Of a stretch of DNA of 64,000 nucleotides, positions 18,365-27,278 are shown one piece after another. The stretch is taken from the NCBI RefSeq assembly GCF_900102195.1, contig NZ_FNBE01000002.1, forward strand, positions 124,001 through 188,000. The letters are read 5' to 3'. Positions within the stretch are counted from its first letter, which is position 1. Every line of letters begins with the position of its first letter. Both the position numbers and the translations under genes were made by a program. The stretch is from Pseudonocardia oroxyli (GTDB lineage Bacteria > Actinomycetota > Actinomycetes > Mycobacteriales > Pseudonocardiaceae). The notes below the pieces were generated by a model. The model was not told the origin of the DNA and did no database searches. It saw only the letters and a list, made by a program, of their open reading frames with translations.

Positions 18365-18466
18365 ATGGGTTCGGTCATCAAGAAGCGTCGCAAGCGGATG
18401 TCGAAGAAGAAGCACCGCAAGCTGCTGCGCAAGACCCGCGTCCAGCGTCGCAAGCTCGGCAAGTGA
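18365..18466 (+). CDS. 33-residue bS22-type ribosomal peptide (AURKAIP1/COX24 domain)
   Basis: 33 residues, almost half Lys and Arg, start [19 protein letters not shown]. This is the tiny conserved actinobacterial protein found on the mycobacterial small ribosomal subunit (named bS22), counterpart of Rv0500B. ATG at 18365 has a perfect AGGAGG 8 nt upstream. A strong hairpin follows its stop. Too short for most gene finders, but order and sequence make it secure. Confidence 0.93.
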   Translation: MGSVIKKRRKRMSKKKHRKLLRKTRVQRRKLGK

Positions 18467-18472
18467 GGTACC

Positions 18473-18500
18473 GGGTCCCGTCCTGTTGAGGGCGGGGCCC
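18473..18500 (+). terminator. hairpin after the bS22 gene
   Basis: GGGTCCCGTCC and GGGCGGGGCCC pair over 11 positions (two G-U) with a 6-nt loop, 6 bp after the stop. Confidence 0.6.
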
Positions 18501-18544
18501 GCTTCCGTTCCGCGACGAACACCCGTTCCGCGACGAGACAGGTC

Positions 18545-19615
18545 GTGCCCGTGACGCCTTCGGGACCGCAGCCCCTGGACCGGCCCTCCGTCGTGCTCGT
18601 GACCGGTGTCAGCCGCTTCCTCGGCGGCAACCTCGCGGCCCGGCTGGCCGCGGATCCCGCTATCGAGCGCGTCCTCGGGGTGGACACGGTCCCACCCTCG
18701 CGGGACATGCTCCGCCGGATGGGCCGCGCCGAGTTCGTCCGCGCGGACATCCGCAACCCCCTCATCTCCAAGGTCATCGCCGGTGCCGGCGTCGACACCG
18801 TGGTGCACGCCGCGTTGTCGGCGAGCCCCGGTTCGTCCGGCGGGCGCACGGCGATGAAGGAGATGAACGTCATCGGCACCATGCAGCTGCTCGCCGCCTG
18901 CCAGAAGGCGGAGCGGGTGCGGCGCGTGGTGCTCAAGTCGACGACCGCGGTCTACGGCTCCGGGTCCCGCGACCCCGCGTTGTTCGACGAGTCGATGACC
19001 CCCAAGGACCTCCCGTCCGGCGGCTACGCGAAGGACGCCGCCGAGATCGAGGGGTACCTGCGCGGCTTCGCCCGCCGCCGCCCGGACGTCGGGACCACGG
19101 TGCTGCGGTTCTGCAACTACGTCGGCCCGCGCATCGACACCGTGATGACCCGGTACTTCGCGCTCCCCGTGGTGCCGACCGTCCTCGGGTTCGACGCGCG
19201 CATGCAGCTCCTCCACGAGGAGGACGCGCTCGCGGTGCTGGAACGGGCGGCCACCCACGACCTCCCGGGCGTCTACAACGTGGCGGCGGACGGCGTGCTG
19301 ATGCTGTCGCAGGCCATCCGCCGGGCCGGTCAGGTCCAGGTCCCGGTGCCCTCCCCGGCCGTCGGCCCGGTCGGCAGGCTGCTGCGGGGCGCGCGGATCG
19401 TGGACTACAGCCCCGAGCAGATGCGGTTCCTGCACTTCGGCCGGGTGGTCGACACGACCAGGCTCAAGGAGCGCTTCGGCTTCGCCCCGCGGTGGACCAC
19501 CGTGCAGGCCTTCGACGACTACGTCCGCGGCCGCGCGCTGCGTCCCGTCCTCGGGCGGGCCCGGCTCGAGGCGGCCGAGCGGACCGTGCTGCGCGCCGCG
19601 AAGGTGCTCGGCTGA
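18545..19615 (+). CDS. NAD-dependent epimerase/dehydratase (GalE2-like)
   Basis: 356 residues. Extended short-chain dehydrogenase: VLVTGVSRFLGGNLAARL nucleotide loop near residue 18, KSTTAVYGSGS, and Y-x3-K as GGYAKDAAE. Counterpart of Rv0501 (galE2). The sugar substrate is not clear from sequence. GTG at 18545 or 18551 are both possible starts. It shares one base with the acyltransferase gene (TGATG), so the two are co-translated. Confidence 0.85.
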   Translation: MPVTPSGPQPLDRPSVVLVTGVSRFLGGNLAARLAADPAIERVLGVDTVPPSRDMLRRMGRAEFVRADIRNPLISKVIAGAGVDTVVHAALSASPGSSGGRTAMKEMNVIGTMQLLAACQKAERVRRVVLKSTTAVYGSGSRDPALFDESMTPKDLPSGGYAKDAAEIEGYLRGFARRRPDVGTTVLRFCNYVGPRIDTVMTRYFALPVVPTVLGFDARMQLLHEEDALAVLERAATHDLPGVYNVAADGVLMLSQAIRRAGQVQVPVPSPAVGPVGRLLRGARIVDYSPEQMRFLHFGRVVDTTRLKERFGFAPRWTTVQAFDDYVRGRALRPVLGRARLEAAERTVLRAAKVLG

Positions 19616-20742
19616 TGGTGGAGAAGAACGGGAAGGGGGCTCGGGTGCCGGAGGCACGCGTCATCCCGCTGCACGCCGACGACACGGGTGGGCGCACGCG
19701 GTGGCGGCTGGGGGCGGGGGAGACCCGTCCGCGGGGCCGCGCCGACCGCGAACCGTCCGGACGCGCCCGCCGTTCCGACGCGGGCACCTCGTCGTCCTCG
19801 AGCACCTCGAGGACGACGACCACGCCGCGCCCGCGGCCGCCCGCGGACGACGCGCCACCGCAGACGCCGCCGATCGCGGTCGTCCCGGACCCGGAGCCCC
19901 CGGCCTGGGAGTCGGCGCTGGAGTCGGCGCTGCGGTTCGTGCGGCGCAGGCTCGCGGGCGACTACCCGGTCGACGAGTTCGGCTACGACCCCGAGCTCGC
20001 CGAGTCCGTGATCGCCCCCGTGCTCCAGCCGCTCTACCAGCACTGGTTCCGGGTCGAGACGATCGGGATGCAGCACGTGCCGGACAGCGGCGGCGCCCTG
20101 ATCGTCGCCAACCACTCCGGCACCCTGCCGCTCGACGCGCTGATGACCATCCAGGCCCTGCACAGCGAGCACCCCGCGCGGCGGCGGCTGCGGCTGCTCG
20201 GCGCGGACCTGATGTTCCGGCTGCCGATCGTGGGCGAGCTCGCCCGCAAGAACGGCGCCACGCTGGCCTGCAACCCCGACGCGGAGCGGCTGATGGGCTC
20301 CGGGGAGCTCGTCGGCGTCTTCCCCGAGGGCTTCAAGGGGATCGGGAAGCCCTTCGCGGACCGCTACAAGCTGCAGCGCTTCGGCCGCGGCGGGTTCGTC
20401 TCGGCCGCGCTGCGCACCGGCGTGCCGATCATCCCGTGCTCCATCGTCGGGGCCGAGGAGACCTACCCGAAGATCGGCGACGTGGCGCCCCTGGCCCGGC
20501 TGCTGGGCGCGCCGTACTTCCCGATCACGCCGACCTTCCCGCTGCTCGGCCCGCTGGGTCTCGTGCCGCTGCCGTCGAAGTGGTACATCGAGTTCGGCGA
20601 GCCGATCGTGCTGGACCGCTACACCCCGGCGGACGCCGAGGACCCCATGCTCGTCTTCAACCTCACCGACCAGGTGCGCGAGACGATCCAGCACACGCTC
20701 TACCGGCTGCTGTCCCAACGCCGGAACGTCTTCCTCGGTTAG
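19615..20742 (+). CDS. lysophospholipid acyltransferase family protein (Rv0502-like)
   Basis: 375 residues. The first 95 are disordered, with Ser/Thr and Pro runs. The catalytic domain (about 130-370) has NHSGTLPLDA as the His-Asp acyltransferase motif and GVFPEGFKGIGK as the acceptor-binding FPEG motif, then PIIPCSIVGAEETYP. Same position as Rv0502. Probably a membrane-associated acyltransferase of glycerolipids. The stop TAG ends on the first base of a palindromic element. Confidence 0.85.
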   Translation: MVEKNGKGARVPEARVIPLHADDTGGRTRWRLGAGETRPRGRADREPSGRARRSDAGTSSSSSTSRTTTTPRPRPPADDAPPQTPPIAVVPDPEPPAWESALESALRFVRRRLAGDYPVDEFGYDPELAESVIAPVLQPLYQHWFRVETIGMQHVPDSGGALIVANHSGTLPLDALMTIQALHSEHPARRRLRLLGADLMFRLPIVGELARKNGATLACNPDAERLMGSGELVGVFPEGFKGIGKPFADRYKLQRFGRGGFVSAALRTGVPIIPCSIVGAEETYPKIGDVAPLARLLGAPYFPITPTFPLLGPLGLVPLPSKWYIEFGEPIVLDRYTPADAEDPMLVFNLTDQVRETIQHTLYRLLSQRRNVFLG

Positions 20743-20812
20743 GGGGTGTCTGGTGGATCTCCAGCCGGCCCGCGGGGCCCGCGGACTCGGCATGGATCCA
20801 CCAGACACCCCC
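20742..20812 (+). repeat. 71-bp palindromic element, family B, copy 2
   Basis: Perfect 18-bp arms GGGGGTGTCTGGTGGATC (20742-20759) and GATCCACCAGACACCCCC (20795-20812). The 35-bp centre has its own small GC hairpin. Its arms share GGGGGTGTCTG-TG with the element at 12014-12174. It starts on the last base of the acyltransferase stop codon. Confidence 0.85.
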
Positions 20813-20826
20813 TGGGGCTCCGCAGG

Positions 20827-21677
20827 GTGATCCGGTTCGAACCGCCCGCGGGCCCGGTCCTCGGGCGCCGCGACGGGGCCGTCGTCCGGGTGCGCGGGGT
20901 GCCCTACGCCCACGCCGCGCGGTTCGGCCTGCCGCGCCCGCCCGCGCGCTTCACGGAGCCGTTCCCCGCGCTGGAGGCGGGTCCGGCCGCGCCCCAGGAG
21001 CGGTCGGCGACGCTCACGGCGCTGGTCGGCGAGGTCACGGGCGGGACCGTCGGGGAGGACTGTCAGCGGCTCACGATCACCCTGCCCGCGGACGTCCGGC
21101 CGGAGGAGCGGCTGCCGGTGCTCGTCTGGATCCACGGCGGGTCCTACGAGACGGGTGCGGGGGACGCCCCCGTCTACGACCCGCGGGCGCTGGTCGAGGA
21201 GCAGCGGCTCGTCGTGGTGACCGTGGGCTACCGGCTCGGGCTCCTCGGCTACCTGGGCAGGGACGGCGTCGCGCCGGCGAACCTGGGGCTGGTCGACCAG
21301 CTCGCGGCGCTGCGGTGGGTGCACACGAACATCGCGGCCTTCGGCGGTGACCGGCCGCCGTCACCGTGGCGGGGCAGTCCGCGGGCGGAGACGCGGTGGC
21401 GCACCTGATGATGCCGTTCGGGGTCCGGTACGGGCGCCCGCCGCTGCCGCCGCAACGGCAGCGGGCGGCGGCCTGGCGGGCCTGCGCCCCGGAGATCGAC
21501 CTGCTGTTCGGCGCCCGCACGGGCTGGGCGGGCGCCGCCCTGCTCGGCGACACCCCGTGGGCGGAGGTCGACGAGCTCGGCCGCCGCTTCCGCGCCGTCT
21601 GGGGCGCCTTCGTCCGCACCGGCGAGATCCCGGCCCCGGTGGCGGACGCCGCCCGGGACGTCCTCACCCTGAGCTGA
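20827..21677 (+). pseudogene. broken type-B carboxylesterase
   Basis: Begins at GTG 20827 as a para-nitrobenzyl-esterase-like protein (VRVRGVPYAHAARFG, VLVWIHGGSYETGAGD oxyanion region, ANLGLVDQLAALRWVHTNIAAFGGD). At about 21350 the frame shifts: the nucleophile motif VTVAGQSAGGDAVAHLM continues one base out of frame. Directly after that the sequence jumps to C-terminal material (PFGVRYGRPPLPP ... RFRAVWGAFVRTGEIP). About 150-200 residues of the usual middle are missing. Total coding potential is only about 280 residues against roughly 450-500. A sequencing error could explain the shift but not the deletion. Confidence 0.75.
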
Positions 21678-21680
21678 GGC

Positions 21681-22628
21681 TCAGCGCTTGCGGTAGGCCA
21701 GTCCCGCGGCGACCGCACCCGCGACCGCACCCGCGCCGAGCACGCTCGGCACGCCGATGCGGGCGGCCTTGCGGCCGGTGCGGAAGTCCCGGACCTGCCA
21801 GCCGCGCTCCTTGGCCACGTCCCGCAGCTCGGAGTCCGGGTTGACGGCCACGGCGGTGCCCACGGCCGAGAGCATGGGCACGTCGTTCACCGAGTCCGAG
21901 TAGGCGGTGCAGCGGCGCAGGTCCAACCCCTCGGTCACGGCCAGCGCGCGCACCGCGTGCGCCTTCGCCGGGCCGTGCAGGATCTCGCCGACCAACCGGC
22001 CCGTGTAGTGCCCGTCGACGCTCTCGGCGACGGTCCCGAGCGCCCCGGTCAGCCCCAGCCTGCGCGCGATGATCAGCGCGAGCTCCACCGGGGTGGCGGT
22101 GACCAGCCAGACGCGCTGCCCGGCGTCGAGGTGCATCTGGGCCAGCGCGCGGGTGCCCGCCCAGATGCGGTCCGCCATCAGCTCGTCGTAGATCTCCTCG
22201 CCGAGCGCCACGACCTCGTCGACCGGGCGCCCGGCCACGAACGACAGCGCGGTGTCCCGGTGCCCCGCGATCCCGGTCTTGTCCTCGCGGCCGCCGACCC
22301 GGAACTTGAGCTGCTGCCAGGCGAACCCGGCCAGGTCCGAGGTGGTGAAGAACTTGCGCGCGGCCAGCCCGCGGGCGAAGTGGAAGATCGAGGCGCCGAC
22401 CATCATCGTGTTGTCGACGTCGAAGAAGGCGGCGGCGGTCAGGTCCAGCTCGGCCGCCGCGAGCGAGCCCGCGGGCGGCGCGGTCTCCCCGGCGGCCACG
22501 GCGGCGGCCGCGGAGGCCTCACCCGCCCGCTGCGACCGGTCCAGCGCGCTGACCGACGCCATCACGTCGGCGGACTCGGCGACACCCGCGACCTGTGCCC
22601 GCCCGTCCGCGTCCTGCTCCCTGACCAC
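21681..22628 (-). CDS. HAD-IB family phosphatase (SerB1-like, Rv0505c position)
   Basis: 315 residues. HAD motif [10 protein letters not shown] near residue 68, motif II VTATP, motif III Lys in HGPAKAHAV, and motif [13 protein letters not shown]. It ends with a hydrophobic stretch and AYRKR. Phosphoserine is the textbook substrate of the family, but the IB subgroup also acts on other phosphates. The first 60 residues are low-complexity; GTG 22628 is the longest start and ATG 22562 an alternative. Tail-to-tail with the esterase pseudogene. Confidence 0.85.
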   Translation of the reverse strand: MVREQDADGRAQVAGVAESADVMASVSALDRSQRAGEASAAAAVAAGETAPPAGSLAAAELDLTAAAFFDVDNTMMVGASIFHFARGLAARKFFTTSDLAGFAWQQLKFRVGGREDKTGIAGHRDTALSFVAGRPVDEVVALGEEIYDELMADRIWAGTRALAQMHLDAGQRVWLVTATPVELALIIARRLGLTGALGTVAESVDGHYTGRLVGEILHGPAKAHAVRALAVTEGLDLRRCTAYSDSVNDVPMLSAVGTAVAVNPDSELRDVAKERGWQVRDFRTGRKAARIGVPSVLGAGAVAGAVAAGLAYRKR

Positions 22629-22655
22629 CTGTATCTACCGCCACCTCGGAGTCGA

Positions 22656-22691
22656 CCAGCCGGTCACCACAGTCCAGCCGGTGACCACAGT
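22656..22691. repeat. tandem 18-bp repeat upstream of the HAD phosphatase gene
   Basis: CCAGCCGGTCACCACAGT (22656-22673) is followed at once by CCAGCCGGTGACCACAGT (22674-22691). Each holds a GGTNACC core. It lies 28-63 bp before the GTG start of the minus-strand gene, where an operator pair would be expected. Confidence 0.6.
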
Positions 22692-22715
22692 ACCGACGCG
22701 GGCCCGCACGGAACG

Positions 22716-22763
22716 AGGGCCGCGCGGTGCCCCTCGTCGTGAGAGGAGCCACCGCGCGGCCCT
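22716..22763 (-). terminator. hairpin downstream of the DUF5667 gene
   Basis: Perfect 14-bp stem AGGGCCGCGCGGTG / CACCGCGCGGCCCT with a 20-nt loop, 23 bp beyond the stop of the minus-strand gene. Confidence 0.65.
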
Positions 22764-22786
22764 GAGGCGGAGCTCGGTCTCCCGGG

Positions 22787-24145
22787 TCAGCCCAGCGTGA
22801 TGGAGGGCAGGCCCGGCAGCAGCGGCGGCAGGTTGATCGGGGGCAGCAGCCCGCCGCCCCCGCCGCTCCCGCCGCCGTTGTGCCGGTCGTCGGATCCCGA
22901 GGAACCCGTGGACGAGCCGCTCGACGTCGTGGAGCTCGGGCTCCCCGGCGTCGTCGACGTGGTCGAGGACTCCTGCCCGCCCAGCAGCGGGTCGAGGAGG
23001 TCGCCCTCCTGCTGCGGGGCGGTGGTGCCGGTCGGCGCCGTGGTCTCGGTGGCCGACTCCGGCGTGGCGGACTCGGTGCCCGCCCCGCCGCGTGCGGACG
23101 ACGACCCCGAGGGGCCCGCCTGCACGGCCGAGCCGGACGAGCGCGCGGCGTTCGGGGCCGGGACGCACGTGCCGGTCGCCGGGATCGGGCCGAGGTCGTC
23201 GACGCCGTCGCTGACCTCGGTGCACCCCATCCGGGCCTGCAGCGCGGCGGACCGCTCGGCCACCCGCTCCATCAGCCGCGCGGAGTCGGCCGCGCCCGGG
23301 ACCTGACCGCTCCCGGACTGCAGCGCGGCGAGCGTGTCCGACTGGCGGTGCGCCCAGGCGCCCAGGTCCTCGAGGCTCGCCTCGCTCGGGTCCGGGCCGG
23401 CGAGCACCATCCGGGAGCCTTCGCTCGCGGCGGTGTCGAAGGCCCGCAGCGCGGCCTCGTAGGTCGCGGCGTCCGGGGTCCGGCCCGCCTGGCGCAGCGA
23501 CTCGATCTCGGCCAGCCGGGTCGCGGCGATGTCGAGATGGCGCTTCGCCTGGGCGGCGTCCCCGAAGGTGAAGGCCGAGCCCGTGGACTCGGACATCAGC
23601 TTCATGGAGTAGAGCGAGTCCCCGGGCAGCGCGCCCTGGCTCATCGCCGCGGTGCCGCCGACCAGCGCGACCAGCCCGGCCGCCGCGGCCGCGCCGACCA
23701 GCGCGACGCGCCGCCCGGTCTTGGGCCGCCGCGGGTTCTCCGGGTGGTTGGCGGGCAGGTTGTGCCGCTTGCGGCCCTTGCGGCCGACCATCGAGACGAC
23801 GTCGGCGACCGGCTCGGCGACCGGCTCGGCGTCCTCGGGCGCGGGCTCCTCGTCCCGGGCCGCGGCGATCACCTGGGTCGGGCCGAGGTCGACGGGCGGG
23901 ATCGGCGCCATGACGGCGGTGCGCTCCGCGTCGGACTCGGGCGGAGCGGTCTGCCACTCCTGCTCGAGGCGGGCGAAGAAGTCCCCCCGCATGCGGTCGG
24001 CCGCGTCCGGGTCCGGGCTGAGGTCGACACGGCTGCGGTCGAGGGCGGCCGCGAGCGCGAGCTCGTGCTCCAGCTCCTCGTCCGGGCCGTAGTACAGCTC
24101 GGCGTCCCAGCGCTCCTCGTCGGAGCCCCATCGTCCCGAGGCCAT
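22787..24145 (-). CDS. DUF5667 membrane protein, probable anti-sigma factor for the adjacent BldN-like sigma
   Basis: 452 residues. An acidic cytoplasmic part with a conserved RWDAELYYGPDEE start, a basic stretch (RKGRKRH), one membrane segment (about 146-165), the extracellular DUF5667 region (GALPGDSLYSMKLMSE ... AKRHLDIAATRLAEI), then a Ser/Thr/Gly-rich tail. Topology and position fit RsbN, which holds sigma BldN in Streptomyces; this role is inferred. ATG 24145 has GAGG upstream; ATG 24214 is the alternative. A BldN-like promoter lies upstream at 24229-24256. Confidence 0.75.
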   Translation of the reverse strand: MASGRWGSDEERWDAELYYGPDEELEHELALAAALDRSRVDLSPDPDAADRMRGDFFARLEQEWQTAPPESDAERTAVMAPIPPVDLGPTQVIAAARDEEPAPEDAEPVAEPVADVVSMVGRKGRKRHNLPANHPENPRRPKTGRRVALVGAAAAAGLVALVGGTAAMSQGALPGDSLYSMKLMSESTGSAFTFGDAAQAKRHLDIAATRLAEIESLRQAGRTPDAATYEAALRAFDTAASEGSRMVLAGPDPSEASLEDLGAWAHRQSDTLAALQSGSGQVPGAADSARLMERVAERSAALQARMGCTEVSDGVDDLGPIPATGTCVPAPNAARSSGSAVQAGPSGSSSARGGAGTESATPESATETTAPTGTTAPQQEGDLLDPLLGGQESSTTSTTPGSPSSTTSSGSSTGSSGSDDRHNGGGSGGGGGLLPPINLPPLLPGLPSITLG

Positions 24146-24228
24146 GTTCGCCGTCCTCACTGCATCCCTGCGCTGTTCGCCTGCGCTCGGCCCGATCGGG
24201 GCCTCGCGCTCCATCGACGTTCACCCAC

Positions 24229-24256
24229 ACAACGAGGCGAACGGTCGTCGGTTACG
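24229..24256 (-). promoter_or_regulatory. candidate BldN-type promoter for the anti-sigma gene
   Basis: On the minus strand CGTAAC (24256-24251), a 16-nt spacer, then CGTTGT (24234-24229). From memory, sigma BldN promoters of Streptomyces read CGTAAC and CGTTGA with this spacing, so 11 of 12 bases agree. It lies between the sigma gene and the gene it would control. Confidence 0.55.
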
Positions 24257-24371
24257 GCACAGGGACCGTTCACCGCTTGGTGTAGGTCACTCGCCGCAGG
24301 AGTAACGACAAGCATGTAGTTCGCGATATGTGGCGCACTCATCGCGGAGGCGGAGCTCGCGGGGTCGACCC

Positions 24372-25394
24372 TCATCGGAGCCCCTCCGGCATGAGCTGCG
24401 CCAGCCGACGGACGGCGCGGTGCTGGAGGGCCTTGACCGCGCCCTCCGCGCGGTTCATCCGCTCGGCGGTCTCGGCGACGGAGAGCCCCTGGAGGAAGCG
24501 CATCCGGATGCAGTCCTGCTGGTCGGCGTTGAGCTTCTCGATCGCCTTGAGCAGCTCGGAGTTCGTGGCGTTCTCGATGACCTGCTGCTCGGGGCCGTGC
24601 GTGGTCGGGGAGTGCTCGACCATGTCGGCCGTCGTGGACTCCAGTCGGTAGCGGCTGGACTTCACGTGGTCGAAGATCAGGTTCCGGGCGATGGTGACGA
24701 ACCACGCCCCGATGTCGCGGCCCTGGTAGCTGACCGACGAGATGCGGCGCAGCGCGCGCAGGAAGGTCTCCTGGGTGAGGTCCTCGGCCAGGGTGCGGTC
24801 ACCCAGCCGGAACAGCACGTACCGGAACACGACGTCCTGGTACCGCGCGTACAGCTCGCGGAACGCGTCCTGGTCGCCCGCCTGGCAGGCCTTGACCAGG
24901 ACCCAGCTGCCCATGGACTCGTCGTTGGGGTCCGGCATGGCCTGGGCCTGCGGGGCCTGGGTGGCCTCGGGGGCCTGCGCGGCCTGCGGCGGCTGCGTCC
25001 GACCCGGCGGCGGTCCGCCCGCGGGCGGCCGTCCCTGGACGGGCGGCGCCTGCGGCCGCGAGAAGGGAGGAGCGACGGGGGGAGCGGTCACGGGCGCCTG
25101 CCGGGGAGTGGGCCGACCGTCCACCGCCGCGCGGCCGAGGCTCGCGGTGGCGGTGTGGTCGGGCTGGGCCGGGGGAGCGGAGGTCTCCGGGGTACCGGGG
25201 ACGACGTCGGCGGGGGTACCGGGCGGCGGGGCCGCGGGGAGCTCGGCCCCGCCCGCGCCGGTGCGGGCCACGCCGGGTCCGACCTGCCTGGGCAGGCCGG
25301 ACCACGCCGCGGAACCCCGTCCGGAGGAGACCTGACCCGCGGAGCCGAACCGCTCCACCGGGAGCAGTCCCTCGGGTCGCATCGAGGAGGTCAT
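24372..25394 (-). CDS. bldN: BldN-like ECF RNA polymerase sigma factor with a long N-terminal extension
   Basis: About 340 residues from ATG 25394; no good ribosome site marks the start, and ATG 25382 is equally possible. The first 165 residues are Pro/Ala/Gln-rich. The rest is an ECF core: sigma2 DAFRELYARYQDVVFRYVLFRLG with LAEDLTQETFLRALRR, then sigma4 LNADQQDCIRMRFLQGLSVAETAERMNRAEGAVKALQ (positions about 270-330). Spelling of both regions follows Streptomyces BldN, which is also made with a leader that is cleaved off. Followed after 226 bp by the membrane anti-sigma candidate. Confidence 0.85.
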   Translation of the reverse strand: MTSSMRPEGLLPVERFGSAGQVSSGRGSAAWSGLPRQVGPGVARTGAGGAELPAAPPPGTPADVVPGTPETSAPPAQPDHTATASLGRAAVDGRPTPRQAPVTAPPVAPPFSRPQAPPVQGRPPAGGPPPGRTQPPQAAQAPEATQAPQAQAMPDPNDESMGSWVLVKACQAGDQDAFRELYARYQDVVFRYVLFRLGDRTLAEDLTQETFLRALRRISSVSYQGRDIGAWFVTIARNLIFDHVKSSRYRLESTTADMVEHSPTTHGPEQQVIENATNSELLKAIEKLNADQQDCIRMRFLQGLSVAETAERMNRAEGAVKALQHRAVRRLAQLMPEGLR

Positions 25395-25745
25395 GAAGCC
25401 TGGGCGACCCGGTCGCGAAGGGCGGGACCGGGGCGGCACCCGGGAACCCGCGGTGCGCCGGCGACAGACTGCATGCCACTCCCTTGGGTGAGGTCTCGTG
25501 CCGTTCCCGCAGGAGCGGCGTTGGAAGGTTGTGGGGGTGGACCCTAGGGGAGCCCGGCGCCACCACCGAGGGCGCCACCGCTCGCCGAGTCTCTTATCCG
25601 GTGAGCGGACGGTCACGCGCGGTCAACGTGGTGGTAGCGCAGTGTGTCCGGTCGATCGCACCGAATCGGGCGTGTCGGCGCACCGTCGGGCGCATGCCCC
25701 TTGCGCCCTACGGCCCCGCCCCGCAACGCCACTAGTCTTGCCGGG
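25395..25745. other. 351-bp divergent intergenic region between the sigma factor and acyl-CoA ligase genes
   Basis: No gene is evident. The only signal I can support is TAGTCT at 25733-25738 for the rightward gene. No BldN-type box was seen for the sigma gene itself. Confidence 0.5.
25733..25738 (+). promoter_or_regulatory. -10 box of the acyl-CoA ligase gene
   Basis: TAGTCT, 7 nt before GTG 25746; leaderless geometry. Confidence 0.45.
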
Positions 25746-27278
25746 GTGCAGCCAACCGAGTCGGTCTCCCACCTCGGCGCGCTGGTCCGCCGCGCGGCGG
25801 TCCGGGCACCCGAGCACGCCGCGGTCGTGGACGTCACCGCCGGACGCACGCTGACCTGGGCGGAGCTCGACGCCGCCGCGAGCGCCGAGGCCGCGCGCCT
25901 CGCCGCCGCCGGGATCGCGCCGGGGGACCGGGTCGTGCTGGTCCTGCCCAACGGGGTCGGCTTCTGCGTCGCCCTGTTCGGGGCGCTGCGGGCCGGGGCG
26001 ATCGCGGTCCCCGTCGGTCAGCGGTCCGTGGCGCGCGAGGTCGCCGAGATCCTCGCGGACGCCCGCCCCGCAGCGGTCGTCACGGAGGCGGGCGTGGCCG
26101 CGGACGTCGCCGCGGAGGCGGCCGTCCCGGTGCTGTCGCCGCCGGACCCGGACGCCCGGACGGGTGAGCCGCTCGCCGACCCGCCGGGCGGCGAGGCGAT
26201 CGCCCTGCTCGTCTACACCTCCGGCACCACCGGACGCCCCCGCGGCGTCCAGCTGTCGCACCGGGCGCTGCTCGCGAACCGGGAGCAGACCGCCGCCCTG
26301 CGGCCCGCGCCGGTCACCCCCGCGGACCGGGTGCTGCTCGCGCTCCCGCTGTTCCACAGCTTCGGCCTGGCGGCGGGCCTGCTGCAGGTCGCCTGGTCCG
26401 GGGCCACCGCGGTGCTCACCGAGCGGTTCGACCCGCAGGCCACCCCGGCGATCCTGCGCGAGCACCGGGTGAGCGGGGTCGCGGGCGTGCCGTCGATGTA
26501 CCGGGCCCTGCTGGACGTCGACCCCGCCGAGCTGCGCGCGGCCCTGGAGGGCGTCCGCATCTGCACCTCGGGCGGCGCGCCGCTGCCCCCCGCGTGGATG
26601 ACGGCGTTCCGCGAGGCCACCGGGATGGAGGTCCTGGAGGGCTACGGGCTGTCCGAGGCGGGGCCGGTGGTCACCAGCACCGTGCCCGGCCGGTCCAAGC
26701 CCGGTTCGGTGGGGCGCCCGCTGCCCGGCGTCGAGCTGCGGTTGGTCGACGCCGAGGGGCAGCCGCTCGCGGACCGGCCCGCCGAGGAGCTGGAGGAGGG
26801 AGACCCCTCGGACGACTTCTCCGACACCGGGGACGACACCGGGCTGGTGTCCGTCCGCGGCCCCAACCTGTTCTCCGGCTACTGGCCGGACGGCGCGGGC
26901 GGCCCGGACGCGGACGGCTGGTTCCGCACCGCGGACGTCGGCTACCTCGACGCCGAGGGCGACCTCCACCTCGTCGACCGTTCCTCCGATCTGGTGATCG
27001 TCAACGGCTTCAACGTCTACCCGCGCGAGGTGGAGCAGGTGCTGCTCGCCCTCGACGGGGTGCAGGAGGTGGCCGTCGTCGGGATCCCGGACGACCGGAC
27101 CGGCGCCGCGGTCAAGGCGGTGCTGGTGGCCGAGGGGGTGGACGAGGACGCGGTCCGGCAGTGGTGCGCCCTGCGGCTGGCCCGGTTCAAGCGGCCCACC
27201 GTGATCTCCTTCGTCGACGAGCTGCCGCGCACGCCCACCGGCAAGATCGCGCGCCGGGTCCTGGCGGTGACCTCGTGA
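25746..27278 (+). CDS. AMP-forming acyl-CoA ligase (ANL superfamily)
   Basis: 510 residues. Adenylation motifs in order: VYTSGTTGRPRGV (phosphate loop, near residue 157), EGYGLSEAGPVV, GWFRTADVGYLD, DLVIVNGFNVYPREVE hinge, and PTGKIARR with the catalytic Lys. All key residues are present. Fatty or aromatic acid activation is likely; the substrate is not readable. An acidic insert (about residues 345-370) is unusual. Its stop overlaps the glutaredoxin start by 4 bp. Confidence 0.88.
   Translation: MQPTESVSHLGALVRRAAVRAPEHAAVVDVTAGRTLTWAELDAAASAEAARLAAAGIAPGDRVVLVLPNGVGFCVALFGALRAGAIAVPVGQRSVAREVAEILADARPAAVVTEAGVAADVAAEAAVPVLSPPDPDARTGEPLADPPGGEAIALLVYTSGTTGRPRGVQLSHRALLANREQTAALRPAPVTPADRVLLALPLFHSFGLAAGLLQVAWSGATAVLTERFDPQATPAILREHRVSGVAGVPSMYRALLDVDPAELRAALEGVRICTSGGAPLPPAWMTAFREATGMEVLEGYGLSEAGPVVTSTVPGRSKPGSVGRPLPGVELRLVDAEGQPLADRPAEELEEGDPSDDFSDTGDDTGLVSVRGPNLFSGYWPDGAGGPDADGWFRTADVGYLDAEGDLHLVDRSSDLVIVNGFNVYPREVEQVLLALDGVQEVAVVGIPDDRTGAAVKAVLVAEGVDEDAVRQWCALRLARFKRPTVISFVDELPRTPTGKIARRVLAVTS

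Noticed and set aside
20746-20826. Longer N-terminus for the esterase starting at 20746
   Set aside because: The added residues are read through the palindromic element, and the family N-terminus (IRFEPPAGPVLGRRDG) begins at GTG 20827.
24372-25616. Sigma factor start at 25616
   Set aside because: Upstream residues are Arg/Pro-rich without conservation, and no ribosome site is visible; ATG 25394 or 25382 is more plausible, though not proven.
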